Origin: Salirhabdus sp. Marseille-P4669
GTDB lineage: Bacteria > Bacillota > Bacilli > Bacillales > Alkalibacillaceae
Direction of reading: 5' to 3'
Assembly (NCBI RefSeq): GCF_900240405.1
Contig: NZ_OEQK01000002.1
Span: 434,001-498,000 of the forward strand
Length of the DNA stretch: 64,000 bases
The stretch's first letter is position 1; every line of letters begins with the position of its first letter. The notes under the pieces were generated by a model, which did not search any database, was not told where the DNA came from, and saw only the letters and a list, made by a program, of their open reading frames with translations. A program made the position numbers and the translations under genes. Below, in pieces: positions 26,518 through 34,145 of the stretch.

Positions 26518-26610
26518 TTAGTAGCCATAACCCCAAGTAGCTCCAACAATTATCAATAATATAAACAATACAACGATTAACGCAAATCCGCCTCCATAAG
26601 CATAACCCAT
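26518..26610 (-). CDS. YjcZ-family sporulation peptide (30 residues)
   Basis: The 30-residue product begins MGYAYGGGFALIVVL and ends GATWGYGY. That is the hallmark of the YjcZ/YhjR family of tiny sporulation-associated membrane peptides: a Gly/Tyr-rich head, one hydrophobic helix and an aromatic tail. AAAGGAGG lies at ideal spacing from the ATG at 26610, and a terminator follows. Family members are made in spores of Bacillus, but their function is unknown. It is separate from ypuF, which lies downstream on the same strand. Confidence 0.85.
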   Translation of the reverse strand: MGYAYGGGFALIVVLFILLIIVGATWGYGY

Positions 26611-26750
26611 TTGCAAATCCTCCTTTAAATAAATAGTTATCTTCTTTTGTAATCTTACAGTACTACGTTATGTTGTGTGGTTTATAATTGTATGGGCGAA
26701 TATAAACAGTTCTATATTTTTTCTGTTGGGTGTTAGAGAGGATTTGAGTC

Positions 26751-27491
26751 ATGACCGAAGTATATAAAGTTAAAATAGACGCTTTTGAAGGACCATTAGA
26801 TTTACTTTTACATTTAATTAACTCATATGAAATTGATATTTACGATATACCAGTAGCACAGATTACTGAACAGTATATGCTCTATATACATACGATGCAG
26901 CAATTAGAGTTAGATATTGCTAGTGAGTATTTAGTAATGGCTGCAACTTTATTAGCAATCAAAAGTCAGATGCTACTGCCAAATCCAGAAATTGAAGAAG
27001 ACGATTTGGAATACGAAGAGGATCCACGGGAAGACCTAGTTAGAAGACTTGTAGAATATCGGAAGTATAAAGAGGCAGCACAATCTTTAAAGGATCGAGA
27101 GTTGGAAGCAAATCATATTTATACGAGACCGCCTATTGATTTATCTAGATTCAAGTCTACAGAAATCGTAGTTGAAAATAATGGAGAGGTAACGATTTTT
27201 GATTTGATTGGTAGTTTGCAAAAGCTTTTTCAACGGAAAAAATGGGAGCAACCACTTGAAACAAGGGTTCATCGTCAAGAAATTCCGATTCAAGAAAGAA
27301 TGGAACAAATCATGAAACAGATCCGTCATGCCCAAGATGGGATTCGTTTTGATCAATTATTTCCGGAACCGATACGTTCCCATATTGTCGTTTCCTTTTT
27401 AGCAATTTTAGAGCTTATGAAAAAAAGAGAAATTATATGTAAACAAGATGACAACTTTTCAGAGATTTATATATTTCAAAACGAGGGATAA
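26751..27491 (+). CDS. scpA: Segregation and condensation protein A
   Basis: The 246-residue kleisin protein bridges Smc heads in the bacterial condensin complex that compacts and segregates chromosomes. The N-terminal segment VKIDAFEGPLDLLLHLI, the ASEYLVMAATLLAIKSQMLLP helix near residue 62, and the C-terminal winged-helix region ending in the DNFSEIYIF segment are typical. Length agrees with B. subtilis ScpA (251). It is followed 3 bases later by scpB, its direct partner. Confidence 0.95.
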   Translation: MTEVYKVKIDAFEGPLDLLLHLINSYEIDIYDIPVAQITEQYMLYIHTMQQLELDIASEYLVMAATLLAIKSQMLLPNPEIEEDDLEYEEDPREDLVRRLVEYRKYKEAAQSLKDRELEANHIYTRPPIDLSRFKSTEIVVENNGEVTIFDLIGSLQKLFQRKKWEQPLETRVHRQEIPIQERMEQIMKQIRHAQDGIRFDQLFPEPIRSHIVVSFLAILELMKKREIICKQDDNFSEIYIFQNEG

Positions 27492-27494
27492 AAC

Positions 27495-28058
27495 ATGGAA
27501 TTAAAATCATTAAAAGCAGTTACAGAGGGATTGCTATTTGCATCAGGAGAAGAAGGTCTTAGTAAAAAACAATTATCAAATGTGTTACAAGTAGACGAAG
27601 CAACGGTTCAACTTGTAATCGATGAATTAAAGTATGATTATGATGATGAACAACGTGGATTAACCATAATGCAATCTGCAGATTATTTTCATTTAACGAC
27701 AAAACCAGAGCATGCATCGTATTTTGAAAGACTTGTTCAAACACCAACCTCATCACGTTTATCACAGGCTGCACTTGAGACCTTGGCAATTATCGCTTAT
27801 AAACAGCCTATTACGAGAACGGAAATTGAAGAAATTAGGGGTGTAAATAGTGATGGCCCAGTGAACACACTATTATCTAGAACATTGATTCAGGAAGCGG
27901 GTAGAAAAGAAACCAGCGGAAGACCGATATTATTTGCCACTACAAAGCAATTTTTAACCTTCTTCGGATTAACTTCCCTAGAGGAATTGCCACCTTTACC
28001 GGAGGAATTAATAGAGGATAACATTGAAGAAGAGGTGGACTTGTTTTTTTCAAAGTAA
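27495..28058 (+). CDS. scpB: Segregation and condensation protein B
   Basis: The 187-residue protein has two winged-helix domains. ScpB dimers bind ScpA within the Smc-ScpAB condensin. Visible signatures are the AVTEGLLFASGEEGLSKKQL start, the central SRLSQAALETLAIIAYKQPITRTEIEEIRGVN run (about residues 90-120) and the GRPILFATTKQFLTFFGL segment near 145-160. The length matches the family (about 190-197). It is coupled to scpA by a 3-base gap. A small hairpin follows before the next gene. Confidence 0.95.
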   Translation: MELKSLKAVTEGLLFASGEEGLSKKQLSNVLQVDEATVQLVIDELKYDYDDEQRGLTIMQSADYFHLTTKPEHASYFERLVQTPTSSRLSQAALETLAIIAYKQPITRTEIEEIRGVNSDGPVNTLLSRTLIQEAGRKETSGRPILFATTKQFLTFFGLTSLEELPPLPEELIEDNIEEEVDLFFSK

Positions 28059-28113
28059 AACGAAAAAAGGATTTGGGAATGAAATCATATACTTGTAATA
28101 GAATTATAGAAAT

Positions 28114-28136
28114 AAGCGTTTGGAAACGCTTTATTA
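28114..28136 (+). terminator. Weak terminator after scpB
   Basis: AAGCGTTT (28114-28121) pairs with AAACGCTT (28124-28131), but the T tract is broken, so termination may be partial. Confidence 0.5.
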
Positions 28137-28171
28137 TGGTATGATGATTGTAAAAAGTCAGGGGGATGGAG

Positions 28172-28570
28172 ATGGAAGTTATTCAGATTCGAGGGTACCA
28201 ATTAGAGAAAAGTGTAGCTACATCACCAGAGGATGCATTTGTACGATCGGAAGTGATTTACCATTTAAATAAGGAAGAAAAAACCTTGTCCTTACTTTTT
28301 TTGGAATACTTTGATCAAAAAAGAAGCGAGTTCACACCTTTCAATGACGATCCCATCATGACTATTGGAGAAATAGATTATACGTTCAAAGATGTTGCTG
28401 CATTAGCTGCCTTACTAAATAACCCACACCTCTCACGGCAAAAACGAATATATATTCATGATTTTACTCATTTTAGAGACCTATATGAGAATATGGATTG
28501 GGAAATAGTAAAGCAAGCACTTCTGAAAATTAGCAATGATTCTACTTTCCATGTTTCTATAAAGTCTTAA
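28172..28570 (+). CDS. Protein of unknown function between scpB and ypuI
   Basis: The 132-residue protein is soluble and mixed charge, with no signal peptide or membrane segment. Its N-terminal half looks beta-rich (SEVIYHLNKEEKTLSLLFLEY) and the C-terminal half helical. ATG 28172 is preferred over 28166 because AGGGGG directly abuts the earlier ATG. I do not recognise the family. B. subtilis has no gene here that I recall between scpB and ypuI, so it may be an insertion typical of a Bacillaceae subgroup. It likely shares a transcript with ypuI, 28 bases on. Confidence 0.75.
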   Translation: MEVIQIRGYQLEKSVATSPEDAFVRSEVIYHLNKEEKTLSLLFLEYFDQKRSEFTPFNDDPIMTIGEIDYTFKDVAALAALLNNPHLSRQKRIYIHDFTHFRDLYENMDWEIVKQALLKISNDSTFHVSIKS

Positions 28571-28598
28571 CAATAATGCTCTTAGGAGGTCAATATCT

Positions 28599-29105
28599 GT
28601 GAGTAATACGGTTGTCCAAGCACAAATGAATGATGTAAAGGATTTTCTAGCTGTTACGGTTACAAAATTATCTGAGTATTTAAATGAACATTCCATTGGT
28701 CAGTTGCTAGAGGAAGAAGGTAGCAAAGAAAAAGAGTATTATGAAAAGCTATTAAAAGAAATAAGAAGGCTAGAGGTATTTTGTGTGGAAGCACTGGATG
28801 TTGTGAACGTCATTATGTATTCCGAGCCATTCCGAAAATCTGCAGCGGAGCAAACGTTATACCGAATTTACCATAAATGTATACTGGAGTTTTTCTTCCC
28901 TAAGGATGATATTTGGTATGAAGATAGTAGAGCATTGTATACGGGGAAAAATTCCATCCAGTTTCATGCCACACCACCAACATCATTAAAGACACTAATT
29001 CACTCCCTTGAAAGTCCATTTCAATCAATTCGAGAAGAGTTAGATTATTATGAAACCGATTATCAAACAAAAGTGGTTATGAATAATAGTGAAAACAACG
29101 CTTAA
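28599..29105 (+). CDS. ypuI: DUF3907 protein, YpuI-like
   Basis: The 168-residue protein matches YpuI of B. subtilis (about 179 residues, DUF3907), which likewise follows scpB and precedes dacB. It is a helical cytosolic protein with charged segments and no recognisable catalytic motif. Function unknown. The start is GTG 28599, supported by AGGAGG about nine bases upstream; no ATG in the region gives a better fit. A terminator ends the transcript. Confidence 0.8.
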   Translation: MSNTVVQAQMNDVKDFLAVTVTKLSEYLNEHSIGQLLEEEGSKEKEYYEKLLKEIRRLEVFCVEALDVVNVIMYSEPFRKSAAEQTLYRIYHKCILEFFFPKDDIWYEDSRALYTGKNSIQFHATPPTSLKTLIHSLESPFQSIREELDYYETDYQTKVVMNNSENNA

Positions 29106-29114
29106 TCTGAAAGG

Positions 29115-29150
29115 ACCTTATTCGAAATAGGAATAAGGTTTTTTTATTTT
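29115..29150 (+). terminator. Terminator after ypuI
   Basis: ACCTTATTC (29115-29123) pairs with GAATAAGGT (29131-29139), followed by a run of T residues. Confidence 0.85.
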
Positions 29151-29226
29151 TGGGGTTTTTTTTGGTTCTGTTAGCACCTATCACGGGTACAAGTGCCTAG
29201 GCATAGTATGTGTCGAGGTGAGTAAA

Positions 29227-30102
29227 ATGAATGCAAAATATGAACAATATTTACATGCTTTATGGAACTGGGCGAATGAAGTAGAAGAAAAGGTCATTCA
29301 TTCCAGATATTATGGAGAAACATCAAATTGGACCCAGGAATTAGAACAGTGGAGAAATGAGTTAAAAACCTTATTGAACACGCCAACAGCTGTTACAAAA
29401 GATGCGATTAAAACAATCGAAAGTCGAGGGAAGCAGTTAGTTGATCATTTACTATATGATCGCGAGAGAAAGGGCTCCATTCAAACAGGAAAACATACAT
29501 TACCTCCACTTCCCTATGCATATGATGCGTTAGAACCTTATATTGCAAAGGAAATTATGCAATTACATCATGATGTACATCATAAAAGTTATGTAGACGG
29601 CTTAAATACTGCGGAAAAAATGATTGAAAAATGGAGTGAATCGCAAAATGCGAATTTGTTGAGACATTGGATGCGGGAACAATCCTTTAATGGTAGTGGA
29701 CATTATTTGCACACTATTTTTTGGGATAACATGTCTCCAAATGGAGGGGGAGAACCAAAAGGAGAATTATTGAAAAAAATAAAGCAAGACTTTTCCTCTG
29801 TAGCTCGTTTTAAACAATTATTTACAAATGCCGCAAAATCCGTTCAGGGATCTGGATGGATAATGTTAGTATGGCAACTACGATCTGGACGATTAGGCAT
29901 TCAGACTGTAGAAAAGCATAATATGTATGCGCTTTTTGATGTAGTTCCATTACTAGTATTAGATTTATGGGAACACGCCTATTACTTACAATATGAAACC
30001 AATCGAAATAAATACATTGACAATTGGTGGAATATTGTAAATTGGTCAGATGTTGAAAAGCGATATCAAAAAATAAAACCGATTATATGGGAATTAGCAT
30101 AA
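29227..30102 (+). CDS. sodF: Fe/Mn superoxide dismutase with N-terminal extension
   Basis: The 291-residue protein contains a complete Fe/Mn-type superoxide dismutase domain in its C-terminal two thirds. LHHDVHHKSYV holds the first metal His, GHYLHTIFW the second, and LDLWEHAYYLQY the Asp and third His. It would convert superoxide to hydrogen peroxide and oxygen. About 90 charged residues precede the domain, as in B. subtilis SodF. Metal choice cannot be decided here. ATG 29227 is supported by GAGGTG just upstream; an in-frame GTG at 29218 overlaps that site. Confidence 0.88.
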   Translation: MNAKYEQYLHALWNWANEVEEKVIHSRYYGETSNWTQELEQWRNELKTLLNTPTAVTKDAIKTIESRGKQLVDHLLYDRERKGSIQTGKHTLPPLPYAYDALEPYIAKEIMQLHHDVHHKSYVDGLNTAEKMIEKWSESQNANLLRHWMREQSFNGSGHYLHTIFWDNMSPNGGGEPKGELLKKIKQDFSSVARFKQLFTNAAKSVQGSGWIMLVWQLRSGRLGIQTVEKHNMYALFDVVPLLVLDLWEHAYYLQYETNRNKYIDNWWNIVNWSDVEKRYQKIKPIIWELA

Positions 30103-30105
30103 CAT

Positions 30106-30414
30106 AGAGGACGGGACATAAGCTTTATCTGAAAAGGAAAACCCGAACCTTGACTGACGGAGCAATACCGCTTTGGAAATACACTAGGCTTTTCGCAAAC
30201 GCTGTTATAGTCTCTTCATGCCGACGCACTGCGGGCTCTCCCTAGCCTTTTCAACCCGCAGGAGTCTCCGTGTATTTCCTCCGCTAATTTAGTTCATTAT
30301 TCGCCTTTTGATTCAAACTGTTTCGTTAGGTCCAAGCCTCCTTCGCTTTTACATTACCATGTTTCCCTATATTTAGTTATTCATCAGAAATGTTTCTAGT
30401 CATATGCCCGTCCC
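30106..30414. repeat. ~310-bp element with inverted GGGACGGG ends
   Basis: The element fills the 357-base gap between sodF and dacB, where no gene is seen. Its ends are inverted: GGACGGGACATAAGC near 30109, and the complement of GTCATATGCCCGTCCC at 30399-30414. Inside lie a 10-bp inverted pair GGAAATACAC (30175-30184) with GTGTATTTCC (30270-30279), and a GC-rich hairpin CTGCGGG (30229-30235) with CCCGCAG (30255-30261). No transposase frame is present. It resembles non-coding dispersed repeats known in Bacillaceae; MITE-like behaviour is inference. Confidence 0.7.
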
Positions 30415-30459
30415 ATTTGCATAAATTATTACAAAACACCATGAAATGGAGGATACATT

Positions 30460-31569
30460 TTGAAACGGATGAAAAAGGGATTTCTTTTTTTACTAATATT
30501 ATTATTATGTTTATCTATACTTCCGACCAAAATATTAGCTGCACCAGGTGTGTCAGCAGAAAATGCAGTACTGATGGAATTTGAATCTGGACGAGTCCTA
30601 TATGAGAAAAACGCACACCAACAAAAAAGTATCGCCAGTATTACGAAAATCCTTACTGCTATTGTGGCAATTGAGAATGGTAATTTGAATGATGTCGTTA
30701 CGGTTAGCGACCGTGCTGTTCGTACAGAAGGCTCCTCGATTTATTTAAAACCAGGGGACAAAGTCAAGCTAAAGGATTTAATTTATGGATTAATGCTTCG
30801 TTCTGGTAATGATTCTGCGGTTGCTATTGCAGAGCATGTAGGAGGAAGTGTAGAAGGTTTTGCTCATTTAATGAATGAAAAAGCACGTTGGATTGGGATG
30901 CAAAATTCACACTTTGCGAATCCACATGGGCTAGAGCAAGACGGTCACTATTCTACAGCATATGACATGGCTTTACTCATGCGATATGCAATGCATAATC
31001 AAACATTTGCCAAAATATCTGGAACCGTAAGTTATCAATCGGAAACGTATAAATATCCTTGGAGAAATAAAAACAAACTACTCACACAATATTATAAATA
31101 TTGTATTGGTGGGAAAACAGGCTTTACAAGAAAAGCAGGGAGAACATTAGTAACCAGCGCAGAAAAAGAAGGGATGAAGCTTATCGCAGTAACGCTAAAT
31201 GCCTCTGGTGACTGGAATGATCACACGAATTTATATGAGTGGGGCTATAAATCTTATGAATTAGAGCTTATAAAAAATGAAGGGGATATTCTTATTCCGC
31301 TTCCAAATGGAAATACGATGAGTGGGGAGATTGTAAATCCAGTGCGTATCCCATTAACAAAGAGTGAAGTAGATCAATTAGAGCATATCACATATGTTAA
31401 AAAGGATTTAAATCCAGTGGAGGATGAACTAGTAGGAAAGCAGGTTTATAAATTAGATGGAGAAGTTTTAGCAGTCCGAAACATTATTCATGAGCCTACT
31501 CCAAAGCAAAATGAAGGATTTTTAAATAAAGTGAAGCAAATCTTTAACCAAATAAGTGGTGTCTTATAA
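30460..31569 (+). CDS. dacB: D-alanyl-D-alanine carboxypeptidase DacB (PBP5*)
   Basis: The 369-residue protein is a sporulation DD-carboxypeptidase of the PBP5 family. A signal peptide (about residues 1-27) is followed by Ser60-x-x-Lys63 in ASITK, the SGNDSA motif near 114 and KTGFT near 220. DacB lowers cross-linking in the spore cortex, acting from the mother cell in B. subtilis under sigma-E. The TTG start at 30460 is supported by GGAGG 7 bases upstream. It overlaps spmA by one base and forms the dacB-spmA-spmB operon. Confidence 0.94.
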   Translation: MKRMKKGFLFLLILLLCLSILPTKILAAPGVSAENAVLMEFESGRVLYEKNAHQQKSIASITKILTAIVAIENGNLNDVVTVSDRAVRTEGSSIYLKPGDKVKLKDLIYGLMLRSGNDSAVAIAEHVGGSVEGFAHLMNEKARWIGMQNSHFANPHGLEQDGHYSTAYDMALLMRYAMHNQTFAKISGTVSYQSETYKYPWRNKNKLLTQYYKYCIGGKTGFTRKAGRTLVTSAEKEGMKLIAVTLNASGDWNDHTNLYEWGYKSYELELIKNEGDILIPLPNGNTMSGEIVNPVRIPLTKSEVDQLEHITYVKKDLNPVEDELVGKQVYKLDGEVLAVRNIIHEPTPKQNEGFLNKVKQIFNQISGVL

Positions 31570-32162
31570 TGGTTAACTTAATATGGGTGTTTTTGGCTGC
31601 AACTGGCATCATTTTTGCGATGTTTAATGGGACAATGGATGAAGTTAATGAGGCAATATTCAAAAGTGCGGATGATGCGGTTATGTTGGCAATTGGCCTT
31701 ATAAGTGTATTAGTCTTTTGGATTGGCCTTATGAGAATAGCTGAAGAAGCAGGACTATTAAAGGGATTGGCAAAACTGTTTAAACCTGTATTTAGACGGA
31801 TTTTTCCAGAAATCCCCCCTGATAGTCCTGCTATGGGGTACATACTTTCTAACTTTTCTGCTAATTTGTTCGGGTTGGGGAATGCTGCAACCCCTATGGG
31901 ACTGAAAGCTATGCAGGAAATGAAAAAGTTAAATAACCATTCTACGGAAGCATCCCGTTCTATGATTACCTTTCTGGCATTGAATACATCGAGTGTCACC
32001 TTAATTCCGACGACAGTAATTGCGATTCGAATGCAATATGAATCAGTCTCTCCAACGGATATTGTGGGAACGACAATCGTAGCCACTTTAATATCGACAA
32101 TCGGAGCTTTGACAGTAGATCGACTTTTTTATTATAAAAGAATACGGGGGAACAAGAAATGA
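31569..32162 (+). CDS. spmA: Spore maturation protein A
   Basis: The 197-residue membrane protein matches SpmA (196 in B. subtilis), a member of the nucleoside-recognition (Gate) superfamily. It has about four hydrophobic regions and the SANLFGLGNAATPMGLKAM signature near residues 95-113. With SpmB it is needed for full dehydration of the spore core. The start overlaps the dacB stop in TAATG, and it overlaps spmB by 4 bases. The substrate moved, if any, is unknown. Confidence 0.94.
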   Translation: MVNLIWVFLAATGIIFAMFNGTMDEVNEAIFKSADDAVMLAIGLISVLVFWIGLMRIAEEAGLLKGLAKLFKPVFRRIFPEIPPDSPAMGYILSNFSANLFGLGNAATPMGLKAMQEMKKLNNHSTEASRSMITFLALNTSSVTLIPTTVIAIRMQYESVSPTDIVGTTIVATLISTIGALTVDRLFYYKRIRGNKK

Positions 32163-32692
32163 GTATTATTACGGTTGTCAGTACATGGATTATCCCTCTA
32201 ATCATTTTACTAGTTTTATTAGCAGGAACAATCAAGAAAATACCTACATATGAAACGTTTGTAGAAGGAGGGAAAGAAGGGATACAAATGGCAATTTCCC
32301 TCCTTCCTTTTTTATTAGGAATGATGGTTTCCATCGCTATATTTAGAGCTTCAGGCGCAATGGAAGCCTTTGTTGAATTTTTATCACCCGCTTTGCACAT
32401 ACTTGGAGTACCAAGTGAAATTGTACCACTCGCAGTTGTTCGACCCATTTCTGGAACTGCAGCATTAGCCGTAACAACCGATCTAATTAAAGAATTTGGA
32501 CCAGATTCTTTTATTGGCCGCCTTGCCTCTACTATGCAAGGATCAACAGATACAACGTTATACATACTCACGGTATATTTTGGAGCAGTTGGTATTCGGA
32601 AAATGGGGGATGCACTTAAGGTTGGACTAATAGCTGACCTTATTGGTATAATAGCTTCGATTATTATATGTACTTATGTATTTGGTTTTTAA
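32159..32692 (+). CDS. spmB: Spore maturation protein B
   Basis: The 177-residue membrane protein is SpmB (178 in B. subtilis), also of the Gate superfamily and partner of SpmA. It carries the VVRPISGTAALAVTTDLIKEFG segment near residue 95 and the ASTMQGSTDTTLYIL motif near 122. It acts in spore core dehydration in the mother cell. It ends the operon; a terminator follows at once. Confidence 0.94.
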   Translation: MSIITVVSTWIIPLIILLVLLAGTIKKIPTYETFVEGGKEGIQMAISLLPFLLGMMVSIAIFRASGAMEAFVEFLSPALHILGVPSEIVPLAVVRPISGTAALAVTTDLIKEFGPDSFIGRLASTMQGSTDTTLYILTVYFGAVGIRKMGDALKVGLIADLIGIIASIIICTYVFGF

Positions 32693-32723
32693 AGCGTTGA
32701 CAAGATGTTAACGCTTTTTATAC
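32691..32723 (+). terminator. Terminator of dacB-spmAB
   Basis: AAAGCGTT (32691-32698) pairs with AACGCTTT (32710-32717), followed by TTTAT. Confidence 0.75.
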
Positions 32724-32780
32724 TGTATTCCTATCGTTTTACAACAAGCCCAATTCGTAAAAGGAAAAGGTGGTGCCATT

Positions 32781-33521
32781 ATGGAACAAAATTTAGAAAG
32801 ACTTCAAAAAGTAATTGCGCAAAGTGGCTATACTTCTAGGCGTAAAGCAGAGCAACTCATTGTAGAGGGAAAAGTAAAAGTTAACGGAAAACTAGTGAAA
32901 GAGTTGGGTACAAAGGTAGGTCCTAACGATAAGATAGAAGTAAATGGTGTTCCGCTTGAAAAAGAAGTACCTGTTTACTTTATGTTATATAAACCTCGGG
33001 GCATTATTTCGAGTGTCAAGGATGAGAAAAATCGTAAGGTCGTTACAGATTTATTGCCAGAGGTAGAAGAGAGAATCTTTCCTATAGGAAGGTTAGATTA
33101 TGACACATCGGGCTTACTGTTATTAACAAACGATGGAGAATTTGCCCAAATGTTAATGCATCCAAAACACAAAATGGATAAAGTGTATGTTGCAAAAATT
33201 AAAGGGATTCCTTCAAAAGAGGAATTAAAGAAATTAAGAAGTGGCATTACTTCTAATGGTGAAAAATTAAAAGCATTACGATATCGGGTGCTGTCTACGG
33301 ACACAAAAAAAAATAAAATGATTATGGAGCTAACGCTGCATGAGGGGAAAAACCGACAAATAAGAAGAATGTTTGATGCTTTGGGGTATCCAGTAGAAAA
33401 GTTAAAAAGAGAAAAATATGGATTTCTAACAGTAGAGGGAATGAATCCCGGTGACTATAGAGAATTAACTCCTTATGAAGTCAAGCAATTAAAACTCCTT
33501 GCGCAGAAAAATGTTGAATAA
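32781..33521 (+). CDS. rluB: 23S rRNA pseudouridine synthase RluB
   Basis: The 246-residue protein combines an N-terminal S4 RNA-binding domain (about residues 3-60, RLQKVIAQSGYTSRRKAE) with a RsuA-family pseudouridine synthase domain. GRLDYDTSGLLLLTNDG near residue 98 bears the catalytic Asp, and the EGKNRQIRRMF motif lies near 192. It should isomerise a uridine in helix 89 of 23S rRNA, as RluB does. Location after spmB and before resA matches B. subtilis ypuL. The ATG has AAAGG upstream. Confidence 0.93.
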   Translation: MEQNLERLQKVIAQSGYTSRRKAEQLIVEGKVKVNGKLVKELGTKVGPNDKIEVNGVPLEKEVPVYFMLYKPRGIISSVKDEKNRKVVTDLLPEVEERIFPIGRLDYDTSGLLLLTNDGEFAQMLMHPKHKMDKVYVAKIKGIPSKEELKKLRSGITSNGEKLKALRYRVLSTDTKKNKMIMELTLHEGKNRQIRRMFDALGYPVEKLKREKYGFLTVEGMNPGDYRELTPYEVKQLKLLAQKNVE

Positions 33522-33570
33522 TTTTCAAATTTAAACGGGACATCAAGTGGTATAATGTACGGAGGAGTTG

Positions 33571-34128
33571 ATGGTAGTGTCTAATAAAAAGAAAAACAGG
33601 TTAATATTTCGGACTGTTGTTTTATTTGTGATGCTAGGTGCCATTGTTTTTGCACTTGTTACAAACTTGATGAAAGATCAAGAGAAAGTGAAGGAAGGGG
33701 AAATAGCACCGAATTTCTCATTGCAGGAATTAAATGGAGATAAAACCTACGTATTGCATGATGAATTTAAGGATAAAGGGATTATGTTAAATTTTTGGGC
33801 AACGTATTGTGAGCCTTGTAAAGATGAAATGCCTCATATGGATGAACTTTATCCAAAATATAAAGAAAAAGGCGTCGAAATAATCGCTGTTAGCTTAGAT
33901 TCTTCGGAATTGATTATTAATAATTTCTTGGATGATTATGATTTCTCTTTTCCAATTGTACATGACAAAAGAGGGGAAGTTATGGAATTGTATGACGTCT
34001 TTGAAATTCCATCTACTTTCTTTATTAATAAAAATGGAGAAGTGGAAAGAATCATATCTGGACCTTTAACTCTTGAAAACCTTGACAATTATCTTGAAGA
34101 AATTGTGCCAGATAACGAGAATTCATAG
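33571..34128 (+). CDS. resA: Thiol-disulfide oxidoreductase ResA
   Basis: The 185-residue protein is a membrane-anchored thioredoxin-like reductant for cytochrome c assembly. An N-terminal span (about residues 13-32) precedes the thioredoxin fold with the active site WATYCEPCKDEMP near residue 75 and the EIPSTFFINKNG segment with cis-proline near 145. It reduces the heme-binding cysteines of apocytochrome c outside the membrane. The start is ambiguous: TTG 33568, ATG 33571 and GTG 33577 all lie after GGAGG (33561). It heads the res cluster. Confidence 0.92.
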   Translation: MVVSNKKKNRLIFRTVVLFVMLGAIVFALVTNLMKDQEKVKEGEIAPNFSLQELNGDKTYVLHDEFKDKGIMLNFWATYCEPCKDEMPHMDELYPKYKEKGVEIIAVSLDSSELIINNFLDDYDFSFPIVHDKRGEVMELYDVFEIPSTFFINKNGEVERIISGPLTLENLDNYLEEIVPDNENS

Positions 34129-34145
34129 AAATGAGTGTTTAATGT

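Noticed and set aside
30103-30459. Transposase or IS element between sodF and dacB
   Set aside because: No frame in the element encodes a transposase-like protein, so it is annotated only as a repeat.
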